A stretch of DNA of 64,000 bases from Bacillus sp. FJAT-29790. Its GTDB lineage: Bacteria; Bacillota; Bacilli; Bacillales; Cytobacillaceae. A program made the position numbers and the translations under genes. The notes under the pieces are model-generated. The model was not told where the DNA came from. It saw only the letters and a program-made list of their open reading frames with translations, and searched no databases. Location of the stretch: NCBI RefSeq assembly GCF_019039215.1, contig NZ_JAHNZZ010000001.1, positions 2,978,985 to 3,042,984 of the forward strand. The letters are read 5' to 3'. This document shows, one piece after another, positions 45,804-53,906 of the stretch. Position 1 is the stretch's first letter; every line of letters begins with the position of its first letter.

Positions 45804-45902
45804 TTAAAGCCCTCCTTTTAATAAAAAATGATTTATGTGCACCAATTCTAACCGATCAACATACGATATCGAGGAGTGTCAAACTTAGATAGTTATTTTC
45901 TT

Positions 45903-46050
45903 TAGGCTATTTTCGTAATGTTTGTTGTTTTAAAAATGTGATTTTTATAAAAAAATCTGAGTTGATTGGAGCGGAAAGCAAGTGAGCCGCTGCGGGAATC
46001 AACGGGCAGAATTTCAAGGATAATAACAACAATATATGCGAAAAGAGCCT
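45903..46050. repeat. Dispersed repeat family B, copy 2 (deleted interior)
   Basis: Imperfect terminal inverted repeats, GGCTATTTTCGTAATGTTTG at one end and CAACAATATATGCGAAAAGA at the other, bracket GAGTTGATTGGAGCGGAAAG. Most of the GC-rich interior of copy 1 is missing. Confidence 0.65.
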
Positions 46051-46352
46051 TTCCTTAAGACAACTCATCTAAAAATCTTGTAATTCTTCAAATCGTTCGT
46101 TTTACAACAAGATTTTCCAAATTCATCAAACTTCTTGGACAACTTAACACCAAGAAGAGTTTATTACTTTATCCTATGCAAGAACTCTAAATAATTTACA
46201 AATAAATTGTTCAATAAGGCATTGGCAAATAAAAATGGACATCCATGTGGAATCTACGATAGACATTGAAAATCACTAAAAGGACTGACATGGGATGTCA
46301 GTCCTTCTTTAGTTATCTTGTCGGCTTTTTTTAGGTTTTCTATGCTGTTCTT
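46051..46352. other. Gap between yhbH and prkA
   Basis: AT-rich sequence containing only the prkA terminator at 46277-46309 (AAAGGACTGACAT / ATGTCAGTCCTT). Confidence 0.5.
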
Positions 46353-48248
46353 CTATCGATTCAATAAGCTTCCAACATACCGCAATAATTCATTAGCGGA
46401 GGTCGAGTTGTATCCATGTTCATCAATTAAACGGGCAACGACTTCATTCACTTTCTTAAGCTGCTGTTCATCAGGTGTTTTCGAGGATGTCGTAATTTTA
46501 ACAACATCTTTTAAATCAGCAAATAATTTCTTTTGGATCGCTTCACGAAGCCGATCATGTGAATTATAATCAAAGCGTTTTCCTTTCCGTGCATAGGCAG
46601 AAATTCGAATCAGGATTTCTTCACGGAATGCTTTTTTCGCATTTTCCGAGATTCCTATTTGCTCTTCAATGGAACGCATAAGTTTTTCATCTGGATTAAT
46701 TTCCTCACCAGTCAGAAGATCACGGAGTTTAGCCTTATTACAATATGCTTCTACATTATCGAGGTAATTTTCCATCAATGTTTTTGCAGACTCTTCATAT
46801 GAGTATACAAATGCTTTTTGGACTTCTTTTTTAGCAATTTCATCATATTCCTTACGGGCAAGCGAAATATAGTTCAAATAACGCTCCTTGAGCTCCGCCG
46901 TAATCGAAGGATGCTGATCCAATCCTTCCTTCAAGGATCGCAAAACATCAAGCGCATTGATGGATGTGATCTCTTTTCGAATAATCGTTGAAGAAATTCG
47001 ATTAATGACATAACGCGGATCAATTCCGCTCATACCTTCATCTGCATACTCCTTCTTCAATTCTTCCACATCTGCCCTATTATAGCCTTCAACACTTTCC
47101 CCATCGTATAGACGCATTTTTTTCACTAAATCGATATCGCCCTTTTTCGGATCCTTTAGACGGGTTAAAATCGTAAACATAGCTGCCACCTTCAATGTAT
47201 GAGGGGCAATATGAACATCGTAAACATCGCTTTCGCGAATCATTTTGTCATAAATCTTTTCTTCTTGAGTGACCTTTAAATTATACGGAATGGGCATGAC
47301 AATAATCCGGGAATGCAGTGCTTCATTTTTCTTATTGGAGATAAAAGAACGGTATTCAGTTTCATTCGTATGGGCGACAATTAATTCATCAGCGGAAATT
47401 AATGCAAACCGGCCTGCCTTGAAATTCCCTTCTTGAGTCAAGGATAAAAGATGCCACAGAAACTTTTCATCACATTTAAGCATTTCTTGAAACTCCATCA
47501 TGCCCCGGTTCGCCTTGTTCAGTTCACCATCAAAGCGATATGCGCGCGGATCGGATTCAGATCCGTATTCCGCTATTGTTGAAAAATCGATACTGCCTGT
47601 TAAATCAGCAATATCTTGAGATTTCGGATCTGAAGGACTAAATGTTCCTATCCCTATTCTGCGATCTTCAGAAAAAAGAATTCTCTCTACCAATACATCC
47701 TCAATTCGGCCTTCATATTCCTGCTCGAGACGCATCATATTCAATGGCGATAAATTTCCTTCAATCCTAATTCCATATTCGTCAAGAAAGTCCTTTCGAA
47801 GGTGATGGGGGATTAAATGAAGAGGGTCCTCATGCATCGGACAGCCCTTGATCGCATAAACCGCTCCTCCATCACTATGCGAATAAGCTTCCAAACCTCT
47901 TTTCAACATCGTTACTAGCGTTGATTTCCCACCGCTGACTGGCCCCATTAATAAAAGGATTCTTTTGCGAACATCCAGCCTTTTTGCAGCGGGATGAAAA
48001 TATTCTTCCACAAGCTTTTCAAGCGGCTCCTCAAGACCAAACAATTGATTGCTAAAAAACTGATATCGTTTTTGCCCTTTTACCTCTTCTACACCTGCAT
48101 CTTTTATCATATTGTATACCCGGGAATGGGCTGATTGGGCAACCCATGGCTTTTCTTTTATAATTTCTAAATACTCTCCAAAAGTCCCTTCCCATTTAAG
48201 CTTTTCCTCTTCATGTCGATACATCTCAATTTTTTTTAGAATATCCAT
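46353..48248 (-). CDS. prkA: PrkA serine protein kinase / AAA+ protein
   Basis: The 631-residue protein has an N-terminal AAA+ PrkA module: Walker A LLMGPVSGGKSTLVTMLKRG (about residues 100-120), PMHEDPLHLIPHHLRKDFLD, RIGIGTFSPSDPKSQDIADL, and GRFALISADELIVAHTNETE. A C-terminal kinase-like region follows (INPDEKLMRSIEEQIGISEN). In B. subtilis PrkA is a mother-cell sporulation protein; its E. coli homologue YeaG is encoded with YeaH. Its partners are YhbH (next gene) and SpoVR, the latter truncated at 6131-6994 in this genome. The ribosome site is GGGGGAGGTTCTT. Confidence 0.94.
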   Translation of the reverse strand: MDILKKIEMYRHEEEKLKWEGTFGEYLEIIKEKPWVAQSAHSRVYNMIKDAGVEEVKGQKRYQFFSNQLFGLEEPLEKLVEEYFHPAAKRLDVRKRILLLMGPVSGGKSTLVTMLKRGLEAYSHSDGGAVYAIKGCPMHEDPLHLIPHHLRKDFLDEYGIRIEGNLSPLNMMRLEQEYEGRIEDVLVERILFSEDRRIGIGTFSPSDPKSQDIADLTGSIDFSTIAEYGSESDPRAYRFDGELNKANRGMMEFQEMLKCDEKFLWHLLSLTQEGNFKAGRFALISADELIVAHTNETEYRSFISNKKNEALHSRIIVMPIPYNLKVTQEEKIYDKMIRESDVYDVHIAPHTLKVAAMFTILTRLKDPKKGDIDLVKKMRLYDGESVEGYNRADVEELKKEYADEGMSGIDPRYVINRISSTIIRKEITSINALDVLRSLKEGLDQHPSITAELKERYLNYISLARKEYDEIAKKEVQKAFVYSYEESAKTLMENYLDNVEAYCNKAKLRDLLTGEEINPDEKLMRSIEEQIGISENAKKAFREEILIRISAYARKGKRFDYNSHDRLREAIQKKLFADLKDVVKITTSSKTPDEQQLKKVNEVVARLIDEHGYNSTSANELLRYVGSLLNR

Positions 48249-48288
48249 AAGAACCTCCCCCTGTCGCGTGATCTGACACGATTAATAT

Positions 48289-48317
48289 ACTCTATGCGCG
48301 CAAGCAATTGAACATGC
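48289..48317 (-). promoter_or_regulatory. Possible sigma-E promoter of prkA
   Basis: On the minus strand GCATGTT and CATAGAGT are 14 bases apart, close to the sigma-E consensus, about 40 bases before the prkA start. Sigma-E control of prkA is known in B. subtilis. Confidence 0.45.
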
Positions 48318-48592
48318 AAATCAGAGGTCAGTTTTATTGGGTATAATATAACGGACAAGTTCATTACGGATTGTATTGCTCGTTCTTAAATAAGTTTTAC
48401 CGAATACGAGTAATAATTCTATATCCAATTGAGAGCTAATCGTTCAAGTCTAATTCGCTTTCAAAAAATAGCTAGGCCGTAAGTGTATAAAAATCGCCAT
48501 ACTTTTCATTCACAGTTTCAGATTAATGGGCTATAATAACCTTATATACTTGTGTTAATTTTAGACTTACTTTATGAAGGAGGATTACATAC
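48318..48592. other. Gap upstream of the 30-residue ORF
   Basis: No gene or repeat is recognised. An AT-rich promoter-like stretch (TTATATACTTGTGTTAATTT) lies near 48541. Confidence 0.35.
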
Positions 48593-48685
48593 ATGGGTAC
48601 AGTAATTGTTATCGGAGTTATGATCGCATTCTTAGCAGCTATTTTCACATCTGGTTACGAAGATAAGCCGGGAGTAACTAAATAA
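48593..48685 (+). CDS. Small membrane protein of 30 aa
   Basis: The frame starts at an ATG with an excellent ribosome site (AAGGAGGATTACATAC). It encodes MGTVIVIGVMIAFLAAIFTS followed by GYEDKPGVTK: one transmembrane helix and a short charged tail. It is too short for common gene finders. The function is unknown; single-helix peptides of this size in Bacillus often bind membrane complexes or act in sporulation. Confidence 0.65.
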   Translation: MGTVIVIGVMIAFLAAIFTSGYEDKPGVTK

Positions 48686-48689
48686 TTAA

Positions 48690-48886
48690 TGGATGTTTTC
48701 GTAAAGTTTGGTGCTTATTAAATGTGATTCTTATTTAATAATCTGAGTTGATTGGAGCGGAGGGCACTTGACTCCTCGAAAATGCTATTGCATTTTCTTC
48801 GTGCGTGGGCAAATTCAAGGATGAAAATCAGTATCCTGCGGGCAAACTTTGTAGGCTAAAAGCAACAATATATTCGAAAAAATCCT
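48690..48886. repeat. Dispersed repeat family B, copy 3 (divergent)
   Basis: Terminal inverted repeats GGATGTTTTCGTAAAGTTTG and CAACAATATATTCGAAAAAA bracket GAGTTGATTGGAGCGGAGGG. The interior differs from copy 1 and contains an inner hairpin (GAAAATGC / GCATTTTC). It begins 5 bases after the stop of the 30-residue ORF. Confidence 0.65.
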
Positions 48887-48892
48887 AATTAA

Positions 48893-48926
48893 TAAAAGCG
48901 TAAGGCGCCCGCCTTACGCTTTTATT
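48893..48926. terminator. Terminator of trmL
   Basis: The perfect stem TAAAAGCGTAAGGCG / CGCCTTACGCTTTTA. Confidence 0.85.
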
Positions 48927-49398
48927 AATTCAAATGTAAATAATCTTGCTGGCGCAATGCTTCATAAATAAGAATCGCTGCAGTATTAGAAAGATTTAAG
49001 GAGCGGACATTTTCAGTCATTGGAATCCGCAATGCACGCTCCTTGTTAGTTTCAATCACGTCCTTTGGCAGACCGGTCGTTTCTTTCCCAAATATGAAGT
49101 AGTAATCCTTTTCCTTTTCACGATAGTCAAAGGAAGAATGCGGTTTAACACCAAACTTTGTTAAATAAAAAAATTCCCCTCCGGCATTTTTCTCATAAAA
49201 TTCATCCAAGGAATCGTAATAAACAACATTAACAAATTCCCAATAGTCTAATCCTGCACGTTTTAACATCTTATCATCCGTTGAAAAGCCGAGCGGACGA
49301 ATTAGATGCAGGGTTGTATCAGTTGCCGCACATGTACGGGCGATATTTCCCGTATTTGATGGAATCTCTGGTTGATATAAAACAACATGTATTGCCAC
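48925..49398 (-). CDS. trmL: tRNA (cytidine(34)-2'-O)-methyltransferase TrmL
   Basis: This 157-residue SPOUT-class enzyme has VVLYQPEIPSNTGNIARTCA, DYWEFVNVVYYDSLDEF, YYFIFGKETTGLPKDVIETN and the knot motif RIPMTENVRSLNLSNTAAIL. It methylates the wobble ribose of leucine tRNAs. It matches B. subtilis CspR in length and position near yhbB and prkA. The start is GTG (49398) with GAGGTGAAGAAAC. Confidence 0.95.
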   Translation of the reverse strand: MAIHVVLYQPEIPSNTGNIARTCAATDTTLHLIRPLGFSTDDKMLKRAGLDYWEFVNVVYYDSLDEFYEKNAGGEFFYLTKFGVKPHSSFDYREKEKDYYFIFGKETTGLPKDVIETNKERALRIPMTENVRSLNLSNTAAILIYEALRQQDYLHLN

Positions 49399-49418
49399 GT
49401 TTCTTCACCTCAAAAATC

Positions 49419-49610
49419 AAATTCGCCTTGGCGTATTTGCGCCCAGATTTTTACCTTAGCTTGATCGATAAATTCCTTTAAAAAATCTGAGGCATCTGCC
49501 GGAGGCTTAACTTTATTCAGCCGGAATTTGAACCCCCATTTAATTGGATATCTTTTTGCATTCATCTCGCCACTTATATCGTTAAGAGACTTCTGCTGAA
49601 TAAAGTTAAA
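49419..49610. repeat. Dispersed repeat family A, copy 3 (long form)
   Basis: AAATTCGCCTTGGCGTATTT, GCGCCCAGATTTTTACCTTA, then TTAACTTTATTCAGC and GCTGAATAAAGTTAA as an inverted pair. It lies 20 bases upstream of trmL and downstream of yhbB. Confidence 0.75.
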
Positions 49611-49657
49611 CGATATGTGTTATTATACCACTGAGACGAAGGCTGACAAGATAGACA

Positions 49658-50533
49658 TCAATCATGCACAATCGTTAAAAATTGATATTTAATATTCGGC
49701 GTGTAAGCTGTGGAATCTTCATATGCCCAGTATCGCATCCTGCTGTTCGTTGTATGAGCATTAACAAGCGGCATCCCATCGGCGTCCTTTGCTGTCACAA
49801 TCGTCGTATGGTCAAAGCGGCCATCGCCCTGAAAATCATAGCAGATCACATCACCTACCTGTAATTGATTGGGACTGGAGACTTTTTTTGCTCTGAGGCC
49901 AATATTGGAAACTGGCAAATGACTTCTTAACGAGTTTGCAACCGACCAGCTATAGCTCCAATTATTACTTCTCATCCACCATCCTTGCCCACGGTTTGGA
50001 TAGCCTCTCATTGGGCCTCCACCTGCGTGAAGACATTGGGAAATATAATTCGTGCAATCCACTTCAAATTTTTTATAATTAGGGTTATAACTATTCCACC
50101 ATCTCTCTGCATATTGAACAGCCTTTAGGCGGTCGTACTGATAGGCAATTCTTTCTCTTGATTCTTCTTCCCTGACTATCTGCCCTGCATCCTGAGTACT
50201 TGTTTCATACGGATTCTTTTCCTGGTCATCAACTAATACCCCTTTATAAAACTCCGCCTCCCTTTCCTCAATTTCCTCTTCTATAAAGAGAACGCCTTTT
50301 TGTTTAATTAAGTATTTGAAGTGCACATTATATTCCACTGAGCTAATTTCTTCTTTTTCAGCTCTTTGTGTAGTGATTTTTCCAACTGCTACTGCTTTTA
50401 CGATCTCCCCGGAACGCTTAGCCAAACTTTCTTTTTTCTTCTCAATTTTTGGGCAAGTGTGAACTGTGCTCCTAGTATGCGAAACACATTGCTGGACTCT
50501 CTTTTCTAAAAGCGCTTGAAGCTGGTCTCTCAC
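49658..50533 (-). CDS. yhbB: Putative amidase-domain protein (YhbB-like)
   Basis: The 291-residue protein has a charged N-terminal half, then an amidase_6 domain: YAERWWNSYNPNYKKFEVDC, TNYISQCLHAGGGPMRGYPN, DVICYDFQGDGRFDHTTIVT. Cys in DCTNYISQ and His in FDHTTIV are the likely NlpC/P60-like catalytic pair. No signal peptide is visible. B. subtilis YhbB is in the same gene order (queG-yhbB-trmL). The start is GTG with AAAGGAGTGTTAATTT. A peptidoglycan-related or sporulation role is inferred. Confidence 0.82.
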   Translation of the reverse strand: MRDQLQALLEKRVQQCVSHTRSTVHTCPKIEKKKESLAKRSGEIVKAVAVGKITTQRAEKEEISSVEYNVHFKYLIKQKGVLFIEEEIEEREAEFYKGVLVDDQEKNPYETSTQDAGQIVREEESRERIAYQYDRLKAVQYAERWWNSYNPNYKKFEVDCTNYISQCLHAGGGPMRGYPNRGQGWWMRSNNWSYSWSVANSLRSHLPVSNIGLRAKKVSSPNQLQVGDVICYDFQGDGRFDHTTIVTAKDADGMPLVNAHTTNSRMRYWAYEDSTAYTPNIKYQFLTIVHD

Positions 50534-50588
50534 AAATTAACACTCCTTTCCAATATATACATATGAAAGGTGTTTGATTTTAAAATCA

Positions 50589-50618
50589 AAAAATGAGGGG
50601 AAATTTCCCCTCATTTTA
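50589..50618. terminator. Terminator between queG and yhbB
   Basis: The stem AAAATGAGGGGAAA / TTTCCCCTCATTTTA lies after the queG stop. Confidence 0.8.
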
Positions 50619-51749
50619 ATTTATATAGCTTAAACCTCTATTTATTTCAGTTAGTACTTCCTCGTCTTCTTCTTTTTGCTGCGCTTTTTCCAAAGCTTGT
50701 TGAGAAGCTTCGCCCCCAATTTTCCCAAGTGCCCATGCAGCTGTTCCGCGGATAACTGGCCGTGGATCAACCGTCATGACCTTTATTAAATCATCTACTG
50801 CCGTTTCATCTTTATAATGTGCTAAGGCAATGATGGCGTTTCGTTGGATTGGCTTTTTCCCTCTCCAAGACCCTGAGATGCGCCCAAACTTTTCTCTAAA
50901 TTCCCGGTTACTCATGTGAAGAAGTGGTTTTAAAAGAGGCTTTGCAATTTCGGGGTCTGCTTCTAATTCTTCATGGAAATGATAATCCTTCCCTTTATTT
51001 TCTGGACAAACTGTTTGACATGTATCACAGCCATAAATTCGATTGCCTAGCTTTTCACGAAATGGCTCAGCAAGAAATCCCTTCGTTTGTGTGAGGAAGG
51101 CAATACAACGCTGGGCGTTCAGTTGCCCCCCTTGAACGAGGGCTCCGGTCGGACAGGCATCCACACATTTATTGCATGTACCACAACGCTCTTCCATTGG
51201 TTGATCAGGTTCAAAAGGGATATTGGTGATCATCTCCCCCAAATATACGTAGGAACCAAACTCAGGAGTGATAATCGCACAGTTTTTCCCGCTCCAGCCA
51301 ATTCCCGCTCGTTCTGCTACTGCTCTATCAACCAATTCGCCAGTATCTACCATTGATTTACATTTGGCTTCGGGGACCTTTGATTGAATATATTTTTCTA
51401 GTTTTTGAAGCCTGTCCCTCAAAACGAGATGATAATCTGTTCCCCATGATGCACGGCAGAAGATCCCTCTACGCTCGCCTCTTTTGCTTACAACTCTTAT
51501 CTTCATTTTTGAAGGATAGGCTACCGCAATTGAAAGGATAGAGCGTGGTTCGTTCAATAGTAAGGCTGGGTTCACCCTTTTTTCAATATCTGGTTCTTCA
51601 AACCCCGATTGATACGCTAGCTCCTGCTGTCTAATGAGTCTATTTTTCAATTCATCAAATGTATTTGCTGTTGTAAATCCGATTTTATCAATCCCAATCG
51701 TTTTACAGTAATCAATGATGTCTTGTTTTAATTGGGCAGTATTCATCAT
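50616..51749 (-). CDS. queG: Epoxyqueuosine reductase QueG
   Basis: The 377-residue cobalamin-dependent enzyme makes queuosine from epoxyqueuosine in tRNA. It has two [4Fe-4S] motifs, ERCGTCNKCVDACPTGALVQ and YGCDTCQTVCPENKGKDYHF, the core DTGELVDRAVAERAGIGWSG, and C-terminal HEAT-like repeats (IVMTVDPRPVIRGTAAWALG-type). It matches B. subtilis QueG (YhbA). Two adjacent ATGs follow AGGAGGG; either could be the start. Confidence 0.95.
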   Translation of the reverse strand: MMNTAQLKQDIIDYCKTIGIDKIGFTTANTFDELKNRLIRQQELAYQSGFEEPDIEKRVNPALLLNEPRSILSIAVAYPSKMKIRVVSKRGERRGIFCRASWGTDYHLVLRDRLQKLEKYIQSKVPEAKCKSMVDTGELVDRAVAERAGIGWSGKNCAIITPEFGSYVYLGEMITNIPFEPDQPMEERCGTCNKCVDACPTGALVQGGQLNAQRCIAFLTQTKGFLAEPFREKLGNRIYGCDTCQTVCPENKGKDYHFHEELEADPEIAKPLLKPLLHMSNREFREKFGRISGSWRGKKPIQRNAIIALAHYKDETAVDDLIKVMTVDPRPVIRGTAAWALGKIGGEASQQALEKAQQKEEDEEVLTEINRGLSYIN

Positions 51750-51855
51750 ATCCCTCCTCTCTAGGTTTAAATATATATAATGAAAGGCGATAACATTTAT
51801 TGAAACATCGCTTTATATGATAAACTATTTTCAAGTAAATTTGGAGGTGGAAAGG

Positions 51856-52524
51856 TTGGTAATTCAAATTTCTTCAGAATTATGTGCTCTCTTCCCTAAT
51901 TTTAAAATCGGAATCGTCCATTATCAGAATACCGAAGTTGGCGAGTCTCCACAAATGGTAAAAGGCCGTTTGCAGTTGTTCCAGGAATCCATCTACTTTG
52001 ATTTAGAGAACAAAAACGTTACGGATTTAGATGGCATCAAGGAATGGAGGCAGATTTTTAAAGCTGGAGGAAAAGATCCGAATCGTTACCGCCATTCAGC
52101 TGAAGCTCTTTACAGAAGAGTAAAAAAGCAAAACTATCTGCAGCCGGTTAACAGTTCGATCGATCTCAATAATTTCTTCTCTTTAGAATATCAAATCCCT
52201 ATAGGAATCTACGATACGGAAAAGTTAAATGGGGACCTTATTATGAGGTTAGGGAATGAGGGAGAAGAATATATGGGGCTTAACGGAAGGCCTAACTCAC
52301 TACATAATTTGATCATCACCTCAGATGACGAAGGACCTTTTGGTAGTCCGTTTGTTGATTCTGAAAGAACATGTGTAACTGAAAAAACGAACAATGCTGT
52401 TCAAGTTATTTATTTACGCCCATCAATGAAGAAAGACGATGCCGAACAAATGGTAGAATCCCTCATGAATATGTTTACTCAAGTACACGGTGGCGATGGA
52501 GAGTTTGAGATTATAGGGTGCTAA
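51856..52524 (+). CDS. B3/B4 tRNA-editing-domain protein
   Basis: This 222-residue protein is the B3/B4 domain of phenylalanyl-tRNA synthetase beta as a stand-alone protein: LFPNFKIGIVHYQNTEV, EWRQIFKAGGKDPNRYRHSA, EALYRRVKKQNYLQPVNSSI, NNFFSLEYQIPIGIYDTEKL. Such proteins may edit mischarged tRNA; the function is not proven. I prefer the TTG at 51856, which follows GGAGG by 8 bases; the ATG at 51817 lacks a ribosome site. It is divergent from queG. Confidence 0.8.
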   Translation: MVIQISSELCALFPNFKIGIVHYQNTEVGESPQMVKGRLQLFQESIYFDLENKNVTDLDGIKEWRQIFKAGGKDPNRYRHSAEALYRRVKKQNYLQPVNSSIDLNNFFSLEYQIPIGIYDTEKLNGDLIMRLGNEGEEYMGLNGRPNSLHNLIITSDDEGPFGSPFVDSERTCVTEKTNNAVQVIYLRPSMKKDDAEQMVESLMNMFTQVHGGDGEFEIIGC

Positions 52525-52652
52525 TAGCCCCTATTTGTCGGATGACAATAAAGTTTTTCAAAAACGCCTGTTATGATATTCCATTAAAAGGCCATTTTCT
52601 TGAACAAAAGCTTTAGTGAAAGCAGATATTAGTTATTCTAGATAACATAAAT

Positions 52653-52687
52653 AAGAGCAGTGGTGAAAAATGACCCACTGCTCTTAT
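52653..52687. terminator. Bidirectional terminator, B3/B4 gene / EamA gene
   Basis: The stem ATAAGAGCAGTGG / CCACTGCTCTTAT separates convergent genes. Confidence 0.85.
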
Positions 52688-52689
52688 CA

Positions 52690-53583
52690 CTATTTCGATA
52701 AAATTTTTGTGCTCTGTTTTGATAATCTAATAAATTTAGTTTCACTAACAAATGTAGAGCCCAAAAGGAGTGCTCCACCGAGCATTTGAATAATAGTCAT
52801 TTGTTCTTGTAAGATTACCCCAGAAATCATTATAGCTACAAATGGATCTACATAGCTTAACATAGCAATACTCTGTCCCTTTAACTTTTGCATACCCGAG
52901 AAAAATAACCAAAATCCAATACCAGTGTTAACAATTCCTAACAGGATTATAAAGGGGATGGATGATCTTGATACTTCCAAGATACCGAATCCCTCCGTAA
53001 AAAGCACATATGGCAAGAGAAGTAAAGCAGTTGTTCCAAGTTGGATGATTGTAATCTCTAACTTGGCCATGTTTTGAATAAATTTATTCAATAACATTAA
53101 TGCAGCGTAAAATACAGCTGCAACTAATCCAAAAAAGATCCCAAGTAGATCCCCTTTTCCAGATGTACTTATGCCATTTCCAACAATCAATAACATACCT
53201 AATATCGCTACACCAATACAAACAATCTTTTTGATAGGTAATTGTTCCTTAAGAATAATTGGTGAGAGAATCATGACAAGCACAGGTGCAAAGTAATACG
53301 CTAATGTTGCGTTAGTGAGTGTTGTATGATCGTAGGATTGATACAAAAAAATCCAATTCCCTCCTAATGCAATACCGGAAAGAAATAAAACGGAAGCATT
53401 AGCTTTCACTAATTTCCATGGAATGGATTTTTTCATCACAAAAAATACGAACATTAAAAATAGACATCCGATTGAACTACTTAGTAAAGCTGTTTCACTC
53501 GAAGATAAATCAATGTATCTTACAACTAAACCAATTGTACCGAAAATAATCATTGATAATATAAACTGAATGTTAGATTTCAT
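52690..53583 (-). CDS. EamA/DMT-superfamily transporter
   Basis: The 297-residue protein has ten predicted helices in two EamA repeats: IFGTIGLVVRYIDLSSSETA, YQSYDHTTLTNATLAYYFAP, then LGTTALLLLPYVLFTEGFGI, MLSYVDPFVAIMISGVILQE. It probably exports a metabolite or amino acid; the substrate is unknown. The ribosome site is GAAGGAGTAGGCG. A 32-residue ORF and a hairpin precede it on the same strand and may regulate it. Confidence 0.87.
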   Translation of the reverse strand: MKSNIQFILSMIIFGTIGLVVRYIDLSSSETALLSSSIGCLFLMFVFFVMKKSIPWKLVKANASVLFLSGIALGGNWIFLYQSYDHTTLTNATLAYYFAPVLVMILSPIILKEQLPIKKIVCIGVAILGMLLIVGNGISTSGKGDLLGIFFGLVAAVFYAALMLLNKFIQNMAKLEITIIQLGTTALLLLPYVLFTEGFGILEVSRSSIPFIILLGIVNTGIGFWLFFSGMQKLKGQSIAMLSYVDPFVAIMISGVILQEQMTIIQMLGGALLLGSTFVSETKFIRLSKQSTKILSK

Positions 53584-53597
53584 CGCCTACTCCTTCG

Positions 53598-53629
53598 AAT
53601 CTGCGAAACAGCTTATATTTCGCAGATTC
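53598..53629 (-). promoter_or_regulatory. Hairpin between the short ORF and the EamA gene
   Basis: The perfect inverted repeat AATCTGCGAAA / TTTCGCAGATT follows the short ORF stop directly and ends 14 bases before the EamA start. There is no T tract, so it may control translation or RNA stability rather than termination. Confidence 0.45.
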
Positions 53630-53728
53630 TTAATCTGTTGTAAATATAAGCGTGTTTAAAGGAGTAACCGGTGGTGGTGATGTTGAAACGGGCTTTCTAA
53701 CGTATGGATTTAAATATGATAATGGCAT
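53630..53728 (-). CDS. Proline-rich small ORF (32 aa), possible leader peptide
   Basis: The frame reads MPLSYLNPYVRKPVSTSPPP then VTPLNTLIFTTD. A strong ribosome site, AGGAGGTTTATT, precedes the ATG at 53728. It contains four prolines within PPPVTP. The stop is adjacent to a perfect hairpin, and the EamA gene follows. It could be a leader peptide whose translation stalls at the proline run, or a small independent protein. Confidence 0.5.
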   Translation of the reverse strand: MPLSYLNPYVRKPVSTSPPPVTPLNTLIFTTD

Positions 53729-53906
53729 AATAAACCTCCTATTTGTGTTAATGTTTTATTCAAATGTAGTATTTAGAGAACGATTAATATCAATTATACA
53801 GTACAATATTATTTTTTGAATTGGATATTTTTATAAATACTGTTTTTATTAAACTTCTGGGAAATGGAGCTGACAGGTCATTATTAGCTTAATTTAGCTC
53901 ACTTCC

